Below are positions 50,259 to 60,811 of a stretch of 64,000 nt of DNA, in pieces. The stretch comes from Asparagopsis taxiformis (Eukaryota > Rhodophyta > Florideophyceae > Bonnemaisoniales > Bonnemaisoniaceae), in assembly GCA_030407315.1 (NCBI GenBank), contig JALQPE010000193.1:1-64000 (forward strand), in the 5' to 3' direction. The notes below the pieces were generated by a model that made no database searches, was not told the DNA's origin, and saw nothing but the letters and a program-made list of their open reading frames with translations. The first letter of the stretch is position 1; each line of letters opens with the position of its first letter. Position numbers and translations under genes: made by a program.

Positions 50259-51165
50259 ATTGAGTAGTTGCAAGCGAGGATTGGATATGTGACGCAAGTT
50301 GGATAAGTGTCTTTGACGAAAAAATCGAAGCCAATTATCTATACAAACGAGGAGGGTGTCGGTCGCGAGTGGGTTGCAAAACGCTGAACGGGGCGCGCAG
50401 CGAAGTCCACGGGGCAGACGTCGACTTGGTTGATGCGAGGACGCCGTCGGCCCAGCGCTGCATGCGTATGGCTTGATAGCTCAGCTAGGTCTATTAGCTG
50501 TAAGCATTTTGCAATATATTTTCAGATTTGAAATAAAATATTTTTATATTTCGTCTTGTATTGACGCACTTACAAGTATAACGGCCATGATGGCATCATG
50601 ATCATTGCTTATCCTTCATCTTGCGCAGGATGCCCAAGGGTGAAATGTTCGGTCCACAGTCAGAACACAAGACGAGTTGCAACTGCTTCCTGTAGTCTGG
50701 CGAAGAAACTGGATACGTGCGTGGCACACGAACAATGACCACCTATGCATGCAAGACACCGTCATCAATAGGCACACGTTCCATTCGACTCGACGGTAAG
50801 TAAGGCAATTCAAACCGCCAGTGAGAACGTGGTAAGGCGTAGTTTAATCCGTATCCACTATCTTACGGCAATTAAATAAGATCAAACAGCACAACTGGAC
50901 AAGCTCTGAGCTAACAAAGCTACACACAAAGCGCAAAGGATCTGTGTGATTGAGTGAAGATGATCTGCAACTGATGCATTTCAATTATTTCGCAGACCAC
51001 AACACATATATGACGCATTGTATCACCAACACTACCGCTACCGCATACTCTCTAAGGCTATGCTGAAAATTAGGAACACGAAACTGTCTAGTCTACACCC
51101 TAAATGCCCCAAGATGTCGCACAGGCGACATCAACGAAATGGTCAGCGGTTCACTCAAACAATAT
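50259..51165. other. mostly no gene; one orphan exon-like segment
   Basis: Upstream region of eS27 and downstream region of the Hint gene. Apart from the exon-like frame at 50602-50742, no motif-bearing frame is seen. A tRNA-like A-box at about 50475 lacks the rest of a tRNA. Confidence 0.35.
50602..50742 (-). other. orphan terminal-exon-like frame
   Basis: A minus-strand frame of 46 codons plus stop begins right after TAG at 50743-50745, so TAG could be a splice acceptor. It reads VVIVRVPRTYPVSSPDY, then KQLQLVLCSDCGPNIS and a Lys-rich end. It has no start codon of its own and I could not find a matching upstream exon with a good donor. It may be the last exon of an unannotated gene, or chance. 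Confidence 0.25.
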
Positions 51166-53139
51166 TCATGCTCTAGAGGTCCTCACAAACATGCCCAACC
51201 ACTGATGATCCGAAGTCCCTTGCTCGAAAAATGAAGAGATGAATCCGGTATGTAAATATGCCATTCTCAATGGTGTAAGCAATGCATGTGCAGTTTCGAC
51301 ATAGATCGCCTCAGTATACGTGCTTGTCACAACCCCATTCACCACAATATCTCCAGAAAGTGTTTGCGGATTGAACAGACCCTTCTCAATGACGCTGCCA
51401 ATTCGCGCCACAACAGTCGATCGGCCTCCCTTCAACTGCACAGCATCTCCTTCCCGGACGTCGCGGGCAGCTTTAGTGCCGTCGTGAGTGACAATGTAAT
51501 GGCCAGGTGAGAGTACCAATCGCTCTCCCGATGCAGTCTCGAGCGTGACGAATTGACTTATGACGTTTGGTGACTTGTGAGTAAATGCGAATACGTCTGA
51601 AAAGGTTCCATCACCAACGAGTACTCGATCGCCATGTGACAATTGATCCATTCGCTTCACGTCTCCCGTTTCCAACTCTACTGTTGCAGATGATGGGAAG
51701 CATGCCGAGTCGTCCGAGTCGCCCACGCTCGCTTGGTCTGGAATTGCGGTGCCAGTGGGGTCTTCGACAGGTAGGGTTTCGCTAGGACTGACAGACATAT
51801 CTGGACTAATGCTGGCATCCGGACTCATGCTCATCTCTGGGCTCACCTCAGGACTCATGCTCATCTCCGGGCTCACCTCAGGACTCGCACTCATCTCTGG
51901 GCTCACTTCAGGACTCGCACTCATCTCTGGGCTCACTTCAGGACTCGTGCTCATCTCTGGGCTCACTTCAGGACTCGTGCTCATCTCTGGGCTCACTTCA
52001 GGACTCGTGCTCATCTCTGGGCTCACTTCAGGACTCGTGCTCGTCTCTGGGCTCACTTCAGGACTCATGCTCATCTCCGGGCTCACTTCAGGACTCATGC
52101 TCACTTCAGGGCTCATGCTCATTTCAACACTCATACTGACTTGTGGTTCCTTGCTGATATCCGGACTCATAATAGAGTCGAGACTCGGAGTGGGGGCCAT
52201 GGGGCTTTCCTCTACGTCAACCGAAGGTTCTGGGAACGGAGTTACGGCAGGAGATGCCATGACCATTTGTGATGCAGCAGGAGTGACAATGACTTGCATG
52301 GGAGTCACGGTTGGGATGACATCGGAGGGGTCGCTAGTCACAGGGATCTGCGGAGTTGCGACTGGAGTGGTCATTTGATCCATATCGTCACTGTCATCCA
52401 TTGGAACGATGGCTGTTGGCAAGGGCATGTTATTGTCCACAGCGGGGGTGGCAACGGGAGTTGGAAGAACATCTCTTGGTGCGGATGGATCTACGGGTGC
52501 AGGCATCATCGATATGACGGGGATATCATCATTATCCATCAAAGCAGGGGTGATGACCGGGTCGGGCCTGTCGCCACTTTGTTCATCTCCCGGAAGAGGA
52601 CTCTGTTCGACACCACTGTTATTCATTCCGTCAGCAGGCATCATACCGGTGCCATCAACATCCTCGGCTGTGGGTTGCGGTGCGGAAGCATCGTCGTCCA
52701 TATCTTGATCAGGTAGCTGTGGTCCAATAGGGTCGGTGGGATCATTATCCGGAACAGGCGGTGATGGAAATGGAAGATCATCAGTGGGACGATTTGGTCG
52801 ATTGGGGCGGTTTGGACGATTTGGGCGTTGGTTTGCCGGAGGATCAGTCGGTTGTTCTTGAACAGTGTCCACCATGATGGAGGGGTCGGGCTGCTCGAAC
52901 GGGGGACTGGATACGGGTGGGGACTGGACTGGCATTGGTCCTGGAGGCACGGGTTGGAAGGGAGTGGGGGTCATGTCGAGAGCTGCAAGAGCATCAAGTT
53001 GATCGAGGAATTGTGAAGCAGTTTGTTGACGGAGTGATGGAAGACGATTGTTGTCTGCATAGGGTCTCTGGAGGGGAAGGGAATGTGTGAGAAGGAGGAG
53101 GAGGGCGAAGAGAGTGGCGGTAGTTGGTGAGTAAGTCAT
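51166..53139 (-). CDS. secreted Hint (Hog-type) domain protein with repetitive mucin-like region
   Basis: A 657-residue protein from the ATG at 53139, which places a signal peptide at the start (TLFALLLLLTHSLPL). Residues about 40-470 are low-complexity: Pro/Asp/Met-rich, an Arg-Pro-Asn repeat, then about ten copies of the ten-residue unit SPEVSPEMST/M/A. The C-terminal Hint domain runs from Cys480 (ACFPSSATVELE) through DQLSHGDRVLVGDG, LVLSPGHYIVTH (the His of motif B) and ARDVREGDAVQL to TEAIYVETAHALLTPLRMAY. Hint domains cleave the chain at the nucleophilic Cys. The intein-type terminal HN is absent, so Hog-like cleavage rather than splicing is expected. Hog-only proteins are known in red algae and other protists; the cargo here is the mucin-like part. 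Confidence 0.85.
   Translation of the reverse strand: MTYSPTTATLFALLLLLTHSLPLQRPYADNNRLPSLRQQTASQFLDQLDALAALDMTPTPFQPVPPGPMPVQSPPVSSPPFEQPDPSIMVDTVQEQPTDPPANQRPNRPNRPNRPNRPTDDLPFPSPPVPDNDPTDPIGPQLPDQDMDDDASAPQPTAEDVDGTGMMPADGMNNSGVEQSPLPGDEQSGDRPDPVITPALMDNDDIPVISMMPAPVDPSAPRDVLPTPVATPAVDNNMPLPTAIVPMDDSDDMDQMTTPVATPQIPVTSDPSDVIPTVTPMQVIVTPAASQMVMASPAVTPFPEPSVDVEESPMAPTPSLDSIMSPDISKEPQVSMSVEMSMSPEVSMSPEVSPEMSMSPEVSPETSTSPEVSPEMSTSPEVSPEMSTSPEVSPEMSTSPEVSPEMSASPEVSPEMSASPEVSPEMSMSPEVSPEMSMSPDASISPDMSVSPSETLPVEDPTGTAIPDQASVGDSDDSACFPSSATVELETGDVKRMDQLSHGDRVLVGDGTFSDVFAFTHKSPNVISQFVTLETASGERLVLSPGHYIVTHDGTKAARDVREGDAVQLKGGRSTVVARIGSVIEKGLFNPQTLSGDIVVNGVVTSTYTEAIYVETAHALLTPLRMAYLHTGFISSFFEQGTSDHQWLGMFVRTSRA
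51815..52130 (-). repeat. 30-bp coding repeat in the Hint gene
   Basis: Units of 30 bp (plus strand CTCATCTCTGGGCTCACTTC plus AGGACTCGTG) are nearly identical for about ten copies. They encode SPEVSPEMS with T, A or M in the last position. Period and frame are maintained. Confidence 0.9.
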
Positions 53140-54331
53140 GGTGGTGTGGTGGGGTGGTTTGGCGAGTTGATAGATGAAGGTGGATGTTATAAGGGAGTTT
53201 GTGAACGGGGAACGGTAGGGGGATTGCAACGGATCGTTGGGTATGGAGTGGGCTTGTCGTCGAAAACGGTAACAGATAAGAACATGTTAGAGGATCAAGG
53301 TAGAAGTGTTGCATCGAAGATATGTGTGTAGAGGGCACAATTCAAGCTGAGCGAAAGGGGTGCATCCAGAGCCAAATATAGACGTTGTATCAAATCAGAG
53401 GAGAGCAACGGCTACACGTGCAATACGTATGGTGGCTGTACTTGGCGACTGACGGGATGGATAAGCGAACTACGTAGTGGGGCGCCATGTGCCAACAACC
53501 ATTGATCGTTGAGATGTGAAATCAACTGGAAGACGTTGGAGACAATTACATTGCACTTTGGCACGATGTAATGGATCATTGCTGTTGTTGATGGCGTGTA
53601 CACGTGTGAATTGAATGGTAATTGGGAAAAAGTAATTGTTGAAATGTAATTGGGGTCATGTGAGAAAGCGTTACCAACGGGCGGGTGTTGCATTAGGACG
53701 GCGCCTTACTGGAAGGTAAAACATATTGTTGTGTAGAGACGATGTGATCTGGCAAGCCAACGAGGGCTAGATAGTGGTTGGAGGTTGCGCGTTGGAAGCA
53801 ATTGCTGCTGACGTCAAGCGTTATTTAGAAACGGTTGTGGATAAGTGACGGTCACGCAGGGCTGGGCAGGAATGGAATGCTCAGGACGAATATTCCAAGT
53901 GAGCACAGTGATTGAGGTACGAATGGAAGGCGGCGGTGCGATTGCGCTAGTGGCTTAGAGGCGTTTCATTTTGATTAATTTGAAGCACGTTTGTATTTTC
54001 TTGATATGTTTCCATGAACTGTAATCGCCATTAATGTGAGGCGGAAAGCGCCCTTTCTGCCGCCTAATCTGGCGTTGTGCGCAACAAAACATTTTCGCAC
54101 GCACGGCGCTATTTACGGCACCGCCTCGAATGGAAACAGCGCTAATCCACACACCCATTGTTTCCACACTTATTTACCGGCCAACCAACGCGCTGTGCAT
54201 CAAACTCATACCGCTCGCTCTGGCCCGCGACCCACTCGCCCAATCCTTCGCGTCTCGTTGCGAACAACTCACCCAAACTGGCGTCCTATTCCCTCCTGCG
54301 CCATCCCTCTCCACATGTGCCGTCGTTTCGC
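53140..54331. other. 1.2 kb without a recognisable gene
   Basis: Divergent region between the Hint gene and the Pro-rich protein gene. Short frames lack motifs. Confidence 0.4.
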
Positions 54332-55207
54332 ATGTCGCGTCCGTGCATGCTCGACGACCCGACACATTCCCCGCCCGTCAAGCGACGTCGCGGTCGCCAA
54401 CCCCGACCCTCGATGCTCTCCGACCATCTCAAAGCGACCGTGGCGCACTTTGCGCGCGCCGTCGGTCAGCCACGCGTCATCGAGCCCGCCGGCTTTCGCG
54501 ATTTCCGTGGCTGGCTCGCCTACATCGGCGGCCCCGCCGCCGCACCCGCTTGGGCTCCACTCATCGATGCCGTGCTTCGCGAGTGCAATCATGACCTCGC
54601 CGTCACCCACCAGCTCAAACCCGACCTCGTGCGCGAGATCGTCAAGGCCGTCGTCATCCCCCGTGAAGGAGAGAGTTCTAAACTTGTCAGCACAAATTGC
54701 GGCCGTCAATGTGCACGCCCGACCTCGGGTGTCACATTGATGACTATTCTCGATTCCGTGTTTGCCGCACCGCCCCCAGTCGCCCATTCGTCTCACTTAT
54801 TGACCGCTCGTACCCAGCACTATCGTCAATTTTCAGATCCTCTCGTGCACCATCGTGTGTCCGCGTCCTCCTCTTCGTCGGCGCCACCACCACCACCACC
54901 ACCGCCGCCGCCGCCCCCACCGCCGCCGCCGCCACATACCGCCGCCTCAACAGCGACACAAGCACCACCATCACTGCCGTCTGCAGCAGGTCTACCCGCA
55001 CCACCGCCATCCGCCCTGCATGCCGCCCGCGACAGTCGTGATACATTGTCCAGCTCTCACTCAACGCCTTCCCCGCGACACGCACCCTCGACCGCTCAAC
55101 TGCACTCTCGCTCGACTTTTCCGTCTCAGGTCATTCTTCCCTCGTTTCAGGAACTGGAGGACTCGTTGCAATCCATACCAAACGTGCGCAAGAGACAGAG
55201 AAATTGA
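54332..55207 (+). CDS. hypothetical Pro-rich protein, probably nuclear
   Basis: A 291-residue ORF from ATG 54332; the open frame begins at 54158. KRRRGRQPRP near the N-terminus is a likely nuclear signal. Residues about 30-115 are compact and possibly folded (SDHLKATVAHFARAVGQP, RDFRGWLAYIGG, LIDAVLRECNHDLAV). A long Pro run follows (codons from about 54888 to 54937), then a Ser/Pro/His-rich tail. No family recognised. The gene is convergent with the large receptor gene (192 bp between). Confidence 0.5.
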   Translation: MSRPCMLDDPTHSPPVKRRRGRQPRPSMLSDHLKATVAHFARAVGQPRVIEPAGFRDFRGWLAYIGGPAAAPAWAPLIDAVLRECNHDLAVTHQLKPDLVREIVKAVVIPREGESSKLVSTNCGRQCARPTSGVTLMTILDSVFAAPPPVAHSSHLLTARTQHYRQFSDPLVHHRVSASSSSSAPPPPPPPPPPPPPPPPPHTAASTATQAPPSLPSAAGLPAPPPSALHAARDSRDTLSSSHSTPSPRHAPSTAQLHSRSTFPSQVILPSFQELEDSLQSIPNVRKRQRN

Positions 55208-55399
55208 TTCGCTCCACCCTCTACCCCGACGCGACGCAACGCGACGCCATAGTGTTTCTTGTATTTGTACATCGATTGATGCCACCTCGGCCCATGCCGT
55301 TTGCACGTTGACAACTAAACACACGATAAATAAACAATCGAGCACACTCACTATCTACAATACACTTACACGCCGCTTTATTATGCATATCAATTCACC

Positions 55400-58300
55400 C
55401 TATCCCCGCAATGCCGCCGCATCTTGAGCTTCTGCAATGTCCACAGCCGTGCCGCGACCGTACACATCACGTTCCACAAAAGTAAAGTCAGCTTCAACGG
55501 GAGCTGCACCGCCCACCCCGGCAAACGTTCGCGTTGCAATAAACCACGCTCCAAGCGATGCCGCTGCAACAAGTACCAGCATAATCAATGTTACACCTAC
55601 AATTTCAAAAGCGAGAAGAAATATGCCGTCTAGAGAGAAAAACGCACCACCCCATGCTATTCTTGTCGCAACCGCGAGTACACCAGTGTTGGAAAGCGTT
55701 AGCGTCACTGCGCTCTTGTTCGTCCCTTGTGTAGCATCCGAGTTCCCTATCTCAGTTATAATGCCACCGAATATTGGCAAGTACAGCTCCGATGTCAAAT
55801 TGTTCCCAAACCTTTGCCGAGGTGCCAACAGCAACCCGCTCGGCACTTCATCTATCGGCGAGTCATCTGCGACCACACTCAACTCTTCTGGAATAGACAT
55901 TCGAACATTGTAGCAGTTGGCGATAGCAAGTGTTGCATCTACCAGCGAATTGTTTCCCAATACCTGCACTACCATAGTAGACACTAGGCCGTCGTTCAAC
56001 GTCACATTCGTCTGTCGAAGCCTTGAAAGATACACATAGTCTGGCGTTTGCGCTACAGCAAAGTATAGTTTTTTGATTGTGTCCTCAAATATCTCCTTGC
56101 ACCATTCAAATCGAATTTCATCCTCCGTTCCTTGGTTTATGAACAGTTCCGTTCCCTGTTCCGAATTGCAATAGTGTGCCATCTTCATTTTCACTTCACT
56201 GATTTCACCTTGAGATGGGTTCACATACTGTGCTGCAGCTGTCAAGTTGCTTCCGTTCTCGTTCACTTGCCGGCTCAACAATAGTCGAGCATTCAGAGCT
56301 TCATTGGATTCAGATCGAACCCCTGTTGATATTTCCACTTCACAACCACACGTGCATCTCTTCAACGCTGTTACTGTGATTTGCTCTTTCAAAACTTCAA
56401 ACATGTCAAGCCAAATTCGACGCAAATCATCATCATTATCCTGAACCGTTTGAAGCAACCGTCTCCTTGACGTGCCTTCAGGATAAGAGGCCAACACAAG
56501 TGCAGGTGTGAGACTGTAGAAATCCAAAAGATCATTCAGTTGTTGCAGAGCTGCATTGTCCGGAGTTCTTTGAATTGAGTTGATTGTGATATTGACAAGG
56601 AAGAACAGAGTTTCCGTGTTGTACACAACCCCCAAGTTTGGCGTCAGACTTGCGAGAGCAGCTGCAGTTCGCACATATCCAGCACTCTGAATTGCATTTG
56701 GCACTGCATTCCCTGATACTTGATTCAGGCCCCGAGTGAAGTTGGCCAAAACCTCAGAGTCCATCTCAGCAGAGGAAGTGCCATTTGTAGACAATATATA
56801 TCGAACCATATCAGTCCCAAGTTGTTGATACTCAGCATGGTCCCCTGCAAGGAACGCATCGTCGGCATCTCCTGAAAATGCAGAAAGATCCGAACCAGCT
56901 TCTATTTCAGAAGTTACCACAATGGAGCCGCCTTCTGCTGAAGCCAAAAGAGTGAATCCCAGTGAATCGTATACATCACATCTGATAGCATAAGTGCCAG
57001 CAGTTGCCAATCGAAATCTAACAGTGTCGACTCCTTGGCATCCTCCTACACATGTTTCAAACGAAAATTCATCCTTCAGAAGGAAGAAAAACTTGAAATC
57101 TCCAGCATAGCTTGTCGTGGCAGATAAAATAAAGGTACTATTCGTCGTACCCGTCGGTGTAGCAAGGTTGCTAATGCTTACTGTGGGCTGCTCAACTGTC
57201 GTCAGCTCTACAACTTGCTCGTTGACTGAAAATCCAACACGGAAAGTTGAGATTAAGAATTGATACTGCGTGTTCGGTGAAAGCACGTTAGCCCGAAGGC
57301 CGAGAGAAAGTCTCCCGGGTTCAGAACCTGCCGTGAAGTACCCAGGCAGTGGAATCAAATTTGAGTCACTAGAAAGCAGTGTTCGGATTTCGCTTGCTGG
57401 CGCAAGTAGTTCAAAAGTCCATGTAGTGTCTTCGGTTTCTGAAATTGGGGTGATTGTGATGTCCTCATAGTACTTGACGCTGTTTCGGTCGATGAGAGAT
57501 GACTGATTATTGACCACTGAAATTTCTCGAAGCGATTCAAATGATTGCGCGGTTTCCTGGCTAAGGATCAACGTGCTTGTTGTTGTCGAGGAAACTCTCG
57601 AGATGTCGAAACCGGTGGCGTTTTGAGATGTTTTTCTCACCAAAAGAGAATACTCGATGAACATCCTGCTTGTTTCATTTTGAACTGCAACGAAACTTTC
57701 TGACGATATCTCAAACGAAGATGAGGTCGCAGAAGGGAGCAGAGAGGAATCACAGACTTGTGCATCTGCAAATGAATCGCTCCAGCTCAATCTGCATGAC
57801 CAATCGAATGAAAGGCCTGTTGCTTGGTCTCCAATGAGGACATCTGGGTCCCTAGATTCGAGAGCGGACATGACGAAACTCTGTGTTTCCGACACCAGCT
57901 GAGATGTTTCACCCCCGTTGATCTGTGCAATCAGCGGAGCAGGCTCAATTACGAGTATTGATCCATCAGACCCTCTGATAGAACTGTTCTGAGTGAAAAA
58001 CGCCGTTAGAGAAACGGAAAATGTGCCATATTCCAAGAGCAGTTGAGGGATATTGAATTCTCTTCCTAGGAGAGTCGGACTGATGATGTCCTCTGGAGCC
58101 GTCTCATTCAGGTGCGAAAAAACATAGGTTTCACCGCGATAAACCCACACAAATGTCATCTCTGCAGAGTCAATCTGGAAATCTGTGTTCAAACAGCCCG
58201 GTGCTCCAATGTCCGACGGAATCGTCAATGTAGTGTTGGGGTCCGACAGAGATCGGCTCCTCTGGTCAATGATTCGGACACCGATGTTTTGGATACCAAG

Positions 58301-60811
58301 TTGTACCACAGAAAGACTAGAATCGAAAGAGGAAAAGTCAGTAGACACCAAAACTCTCAATACAAATGGTCCCGTCCTGCCGCGTAAAACTTGGTATGGA
58401 ATGTACACAATTTCAGCGTTGGCAGTTATTCCAACTACGGAAAGGACTTCGACACCCGTAGCTTGGTCTATCAGAGTCCATTGATAGACTGGATTTTGGA
58501 ATCGAGCACCGTTCGAAATTAGTGCTCTGAACACTCCATCTGCACAAGCTCCCAGATTATAGGTTCCTGAAGCATCTGTTGTTCCCCCGCTTCCTTCAAT
58601 GGCAACTTGTGTACTTCTGTCTTCATAAGTGAACAGTAGCGACTCTGAGCTAGAGGTGCGGATAACAACTCGTACGCTCTGGGTGAAAGACGATCCCACT
58701 TCTGACAGAGGTGGTGTTATAAAGACAATAGAAGAATCTGAAAATGAAACCAGATCGGCGTCATCAACTATCTTTCCACCGATGATTACATTTGATGTTG
58801 AACGTTCAAATCCAATAAACTGTCCCTGCAGCGTTACGGAAGTTCCTCCTTCTATCGGACCTGAATTTGGAGTGATAGAATTGAGAACAACATCTGCCTC
58901 GTATGAGAATGGAATAGAATTAGAACGTTCGCCATCGACCTGTACGGAAATACCATACGCGAAGACATCGGCTGAACCGACTGAAGTTTGAGGTGGTGAT
59001 GAAAACTCAATAGTAGTATCATTAAAAAAGAGAATGAGGGACGAATCAATCCTCGTCGAACCAAAGAATACCCCCGAGTCCACAGAGAGATCAAATCCAC
59101 TGAATTGTCCAGTGAGCGTGACATTAGTACCACCTTCCGATGGGCCGAAATCAGGCGTCAAAGTGGTGAGAATGACTGATGGAATGTATGTAAACGTGAC
59201 ACCATTTGAGGAATTTTCACCGATGACGACTGTTACAGAGACTGAAAAATTGCCTCCAACAGATTCTCTGGATGGCGTTGTAAACGTTATGCTTGAGGTG
59301 CTGCTTTCAGATATCAGTGAAGAGTCAATCTGAGTGGAACCAAAGAGGATTACTGAGGATGCGGCATCAAAGTCTGGAAACTCACCCACTAGAGTTACAT
59401 CAGTACCACCCGCTTCTGGACCCTCTGAAGGGGTTATACTGCTAATGGAAACACGATCAATAAACGTGAAGAGATAAGATGGATTGGTTTGATCAATAGC
59501 CGTTAATTGTGATCCATCTGGCTTTGTGACCACCAGAGTCCACGGTAGATTGGGCCCCACTCCTGCTGGGACAGTGAAAGTGATAGAAAGCGTTCCGTTT
59601 GCATTGACGACTATACTGCCAGTATCAAATGTTGCAAACCTGATCTCACCTCCGAAATTGATGCTGAGCGCGTATGTCCACAGCTCAGCAACATCAAGAG
59701 AACTTGGAAGGTTCTGCACATTGAGGGTAACTTTTTCAGTTCCCAGACTGCCGAATGGACCGTCAGGGAAAACGGAAGTTACAAGTGGGGGGACCTCACC
59801 GATAACGTTGACGTCGATAAAGGTTGTATAACCTTCTGGTTCGAGATCGCTGCCTTCAACCAATTCATTAAATTCAAAAGAAGACGTAAACGAACCGTTT
59901 CGGTACGGATTGAAATCGAATCCGTAATGGGGACCTACGTACACGCCATCCACAAGATTAGTTGAGAAAGCCATACCGCACGGTTGGGATACTTGCACGT
60001 CTGAGCCATCGTATATTCCAAGGGTTGGAGAGCACGTCGCGGTGTAATTTATCTCCTGTTCAATGCCTGTTGTTGTGATAGCAATTCCAGATAAAGGAAC
60101 GAGCAGAGAGGTGTTGGAGGTAGAACCGTCAAAGTACTGGATAAATACGTTCAAGTTGACGTCGTTATTGGAAATGATATCAGTAGTGGCTACGTCCAGG
60201 GGGAAGTTTGGACCTCCGTAAAGTGTCAAGGTTCCAGACTGGTCGCGATAGAAAGTAATGCCAACAACGGTTATCTCAGTGGTCGTGGACGAAGCCTCCA
60301 GGGTGGAAGTGGATCGGTTTAGGGCAAGGAGTTGAAACTGGGAAATTCCAACCCACTTATTAAAATCGATATCAGCGGTAACGTTGTATGCTCGTAGACC
60401 ATTAAGGGTGGTTTCCACGGTAAAAATGGACACGTCATTTTGGTCGAGAATATTGGGATTAGCAATCTGTGGAGTGAGGCGATAATCGTCGATAGTAAAG
60501 TTGTCCTTGGGGACAAACACGTAAGAGATCTGGGCATCAGCAATACCGTCTGTGAGAGCTACGAGCAGGGTAGGATCGTTGACGACAGAGAAGGCTGGTC
60601 CTTGTACGATTTGATCAAGCGAGTTGAAGAGGTCGAGTTGGTGGGTGTTGGCGGAGGGGAAGGAGGGCGAAAAATAGGAGTCACCCTCGAAAATAAGCGG
60701 CTTGAACTGGTGAAGCTGCAGTTTGGGCAGCGACTGGGAGGCGAGCACGGAAGTTAGGCAAAGGGAAATTGGGATGAGAAGGACGATTGGGAGGGGCGCA
60801 TGCTGAGGCAT
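55400..60811 (-). CDS. large IPT/TIG and REJ-like domain membrane protein
   Basis: An 1803-residue, intron-free protein. Signal peptide (PIVLLIPISLCLTSVLASQS). An N-terminal beta-rich region is followed by at least three IPT/TIG immunoglobulin-like repeats at about residues 452, 545 and 639 (SSITPSEGPEAGGTDVTLVG, TTLTPDFGPSEGGTNVTLTG, NSITPNSGPIEGGTSVTLQG). Residues about 730-1300 resemble a REJ (receptor for egg jelly) region, with Ser/Thr-rich strands and SFDWSCRLSW. A Cys pair (CTCGCEVEI) lies in the membrane-proximal part, with one transmembrane segment at about 1735-1762 (FEIVGVTLIMLVLVAAASLG) and a ~40-residue tail. There is no polycystin channel or GPS motif that I can see. Likely a cell-surface receptor or adhesion protein. 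Confidence 0.75.
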   Translation of the reverse strand: MPQHAPLPIVLLIPISLCLTSVLASQSLPKLQLHQFKPLIFEGDSYFSPSFPSANTHQLDLFNSLDQIVQGPAFSVVNDPTLLVALTDGIADAQISYVFVPKDNFTIDDYRLTPQIANPNILDQNDVSIFTVETTLNGLRAYNVTADIDFNKWVGISQFQLLALNRSTSTLEASSTTTEITVVGITFYRDQSGTLTLYGGPNFPLDVATTDIISNNDVNLNVFIQYFDGSTSNTSLLVPLSGIAITTTGIEQEINYTATCSPTLGIYDGSDVQVSQPCGMAFSTNLVDGVYVGPHYGFDFNPYRNGSFTSSFEFNELVEGSDLEPEGYTTFIDVNVIGEVPPLVTSVFPDGPFGSLGTEKVTLNVQNLPSSLDVAELWTYALSINFGGEIRFATFDTGSIVVNANGTLSITFTVPAGVGPNLPWTLVVTKPDGSQLTAIDQTNPSYLFTFIDRVSISSITPSEGPEAGGTDVTLVGEFPDFDAASSVILFGSTQIDSSLISESSTSSITFTTPSRESVGGNFSVSVTVVIGENSSNGVTFTYIPSVILTTLTPDFGPSEGGTNVTLTGQFSGFDLSVDSGVFFGSTRIDSSLILFFNDTTIEFSSPPQTSVGSADVFAYGISVQVDGERSNSIPFSYEADVVLNSITPNSGPIEGGTSVTLQGQFIGFERSTSNVIIGGKIVDDADLVSFSDSSIVFITPPLSEVGSSFTQSVRVVIRTSSSESLLFTYEDRSTQVAIEGSGGTTDASGTYNLGACADGVFRALISNGARFQNPVYQWTLIDQATGVEVLSVVGITANAEIVYIPYQVLRGRTGPFVLRVLVSTDFSSFDSSLSVVQLGIQNIGVRIIDQRSRSLSDPNTTLTIPSDIGAPGCLNTDFQIDSAEMTFVWVYRGETYVFSHLNETAPEDIISPTLLGREFNIPQLLLEYGTFSVSLTAFFTQNSSIRGSDGSILVIEPAPLIAQINGGETSQLVSETQSFVMSALESRDPDVLIGDQATGLSFDWSCRLSWSDSFADAQVCDSSLLPSATSSSFEISSESFVAVQNETSRMFIEYSLLVRKTSQNATGFDISRVSSTTTSTLILSQETAQSFESLREISVVNNQSSLIDRNSVKYYEDITITPISETEDTTWTFELLAPASEIRTLLSSDSNLIPLPGYFTAGSEPGRLSLGLRANVLSPNTQYQFLISTFRVGFSVNEQVVELTTVEQPTVSISNLATPTGTTNSTFILSATTSYAGDFKFFFLLKDEFSFETCVGGCQGVDTVRFRLATAGTYAIRCDVYDSLGFTLLASAEGGSIVVTSEIEAGSDLSAFSGDADDAFLAGDHAEYQQLGTDMVRYILSTNGTSSAEMDSEVLANFTRGLNQVSGNAVPNAIQSAGYVRTAAALASLTPNLGVVYNTETLFFLVNITINSIQRTPDNAALQQLNDLLDFYSLTPALVLASYPEGTSRRRLLQTVQDNDDDLRRIWLDMFEVLKEQITVTALKRCTCGCEVEISTGVRSESNEALNARLLLSRQVNENGSNLTAAAQYVNPSQGEISEVKMKMAHYCNSEQGTELFINQGTEDEIRFEWCKEIFEDTIKKLYFAVAQTPDYVYLSRLRQTNVTLNDGLVSTMVVQVLGNNSLVDATLAIANCYNVRMSIPEELSVVADDSPIDEVPSGLLLAPRQRFGNNLTSELYLPIFGGIITEIGNSDATQGTNKSAVTLTLSNTGVLAVATRIAWGGAFFSLDGIFLLAFEIVGVTLIMLVLVAAASLGAWFIATRTFAGVGGAAPVEADFTFVERDVYGRGTAVDIAEAQDAAALRG

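Noticed and set aside
50466..50500. tRNA-like A-box (TAGCTCAGCTAGGT)
   Set aside because: No B-box, T-arm or acceptor stem complement follows within the expected distance.
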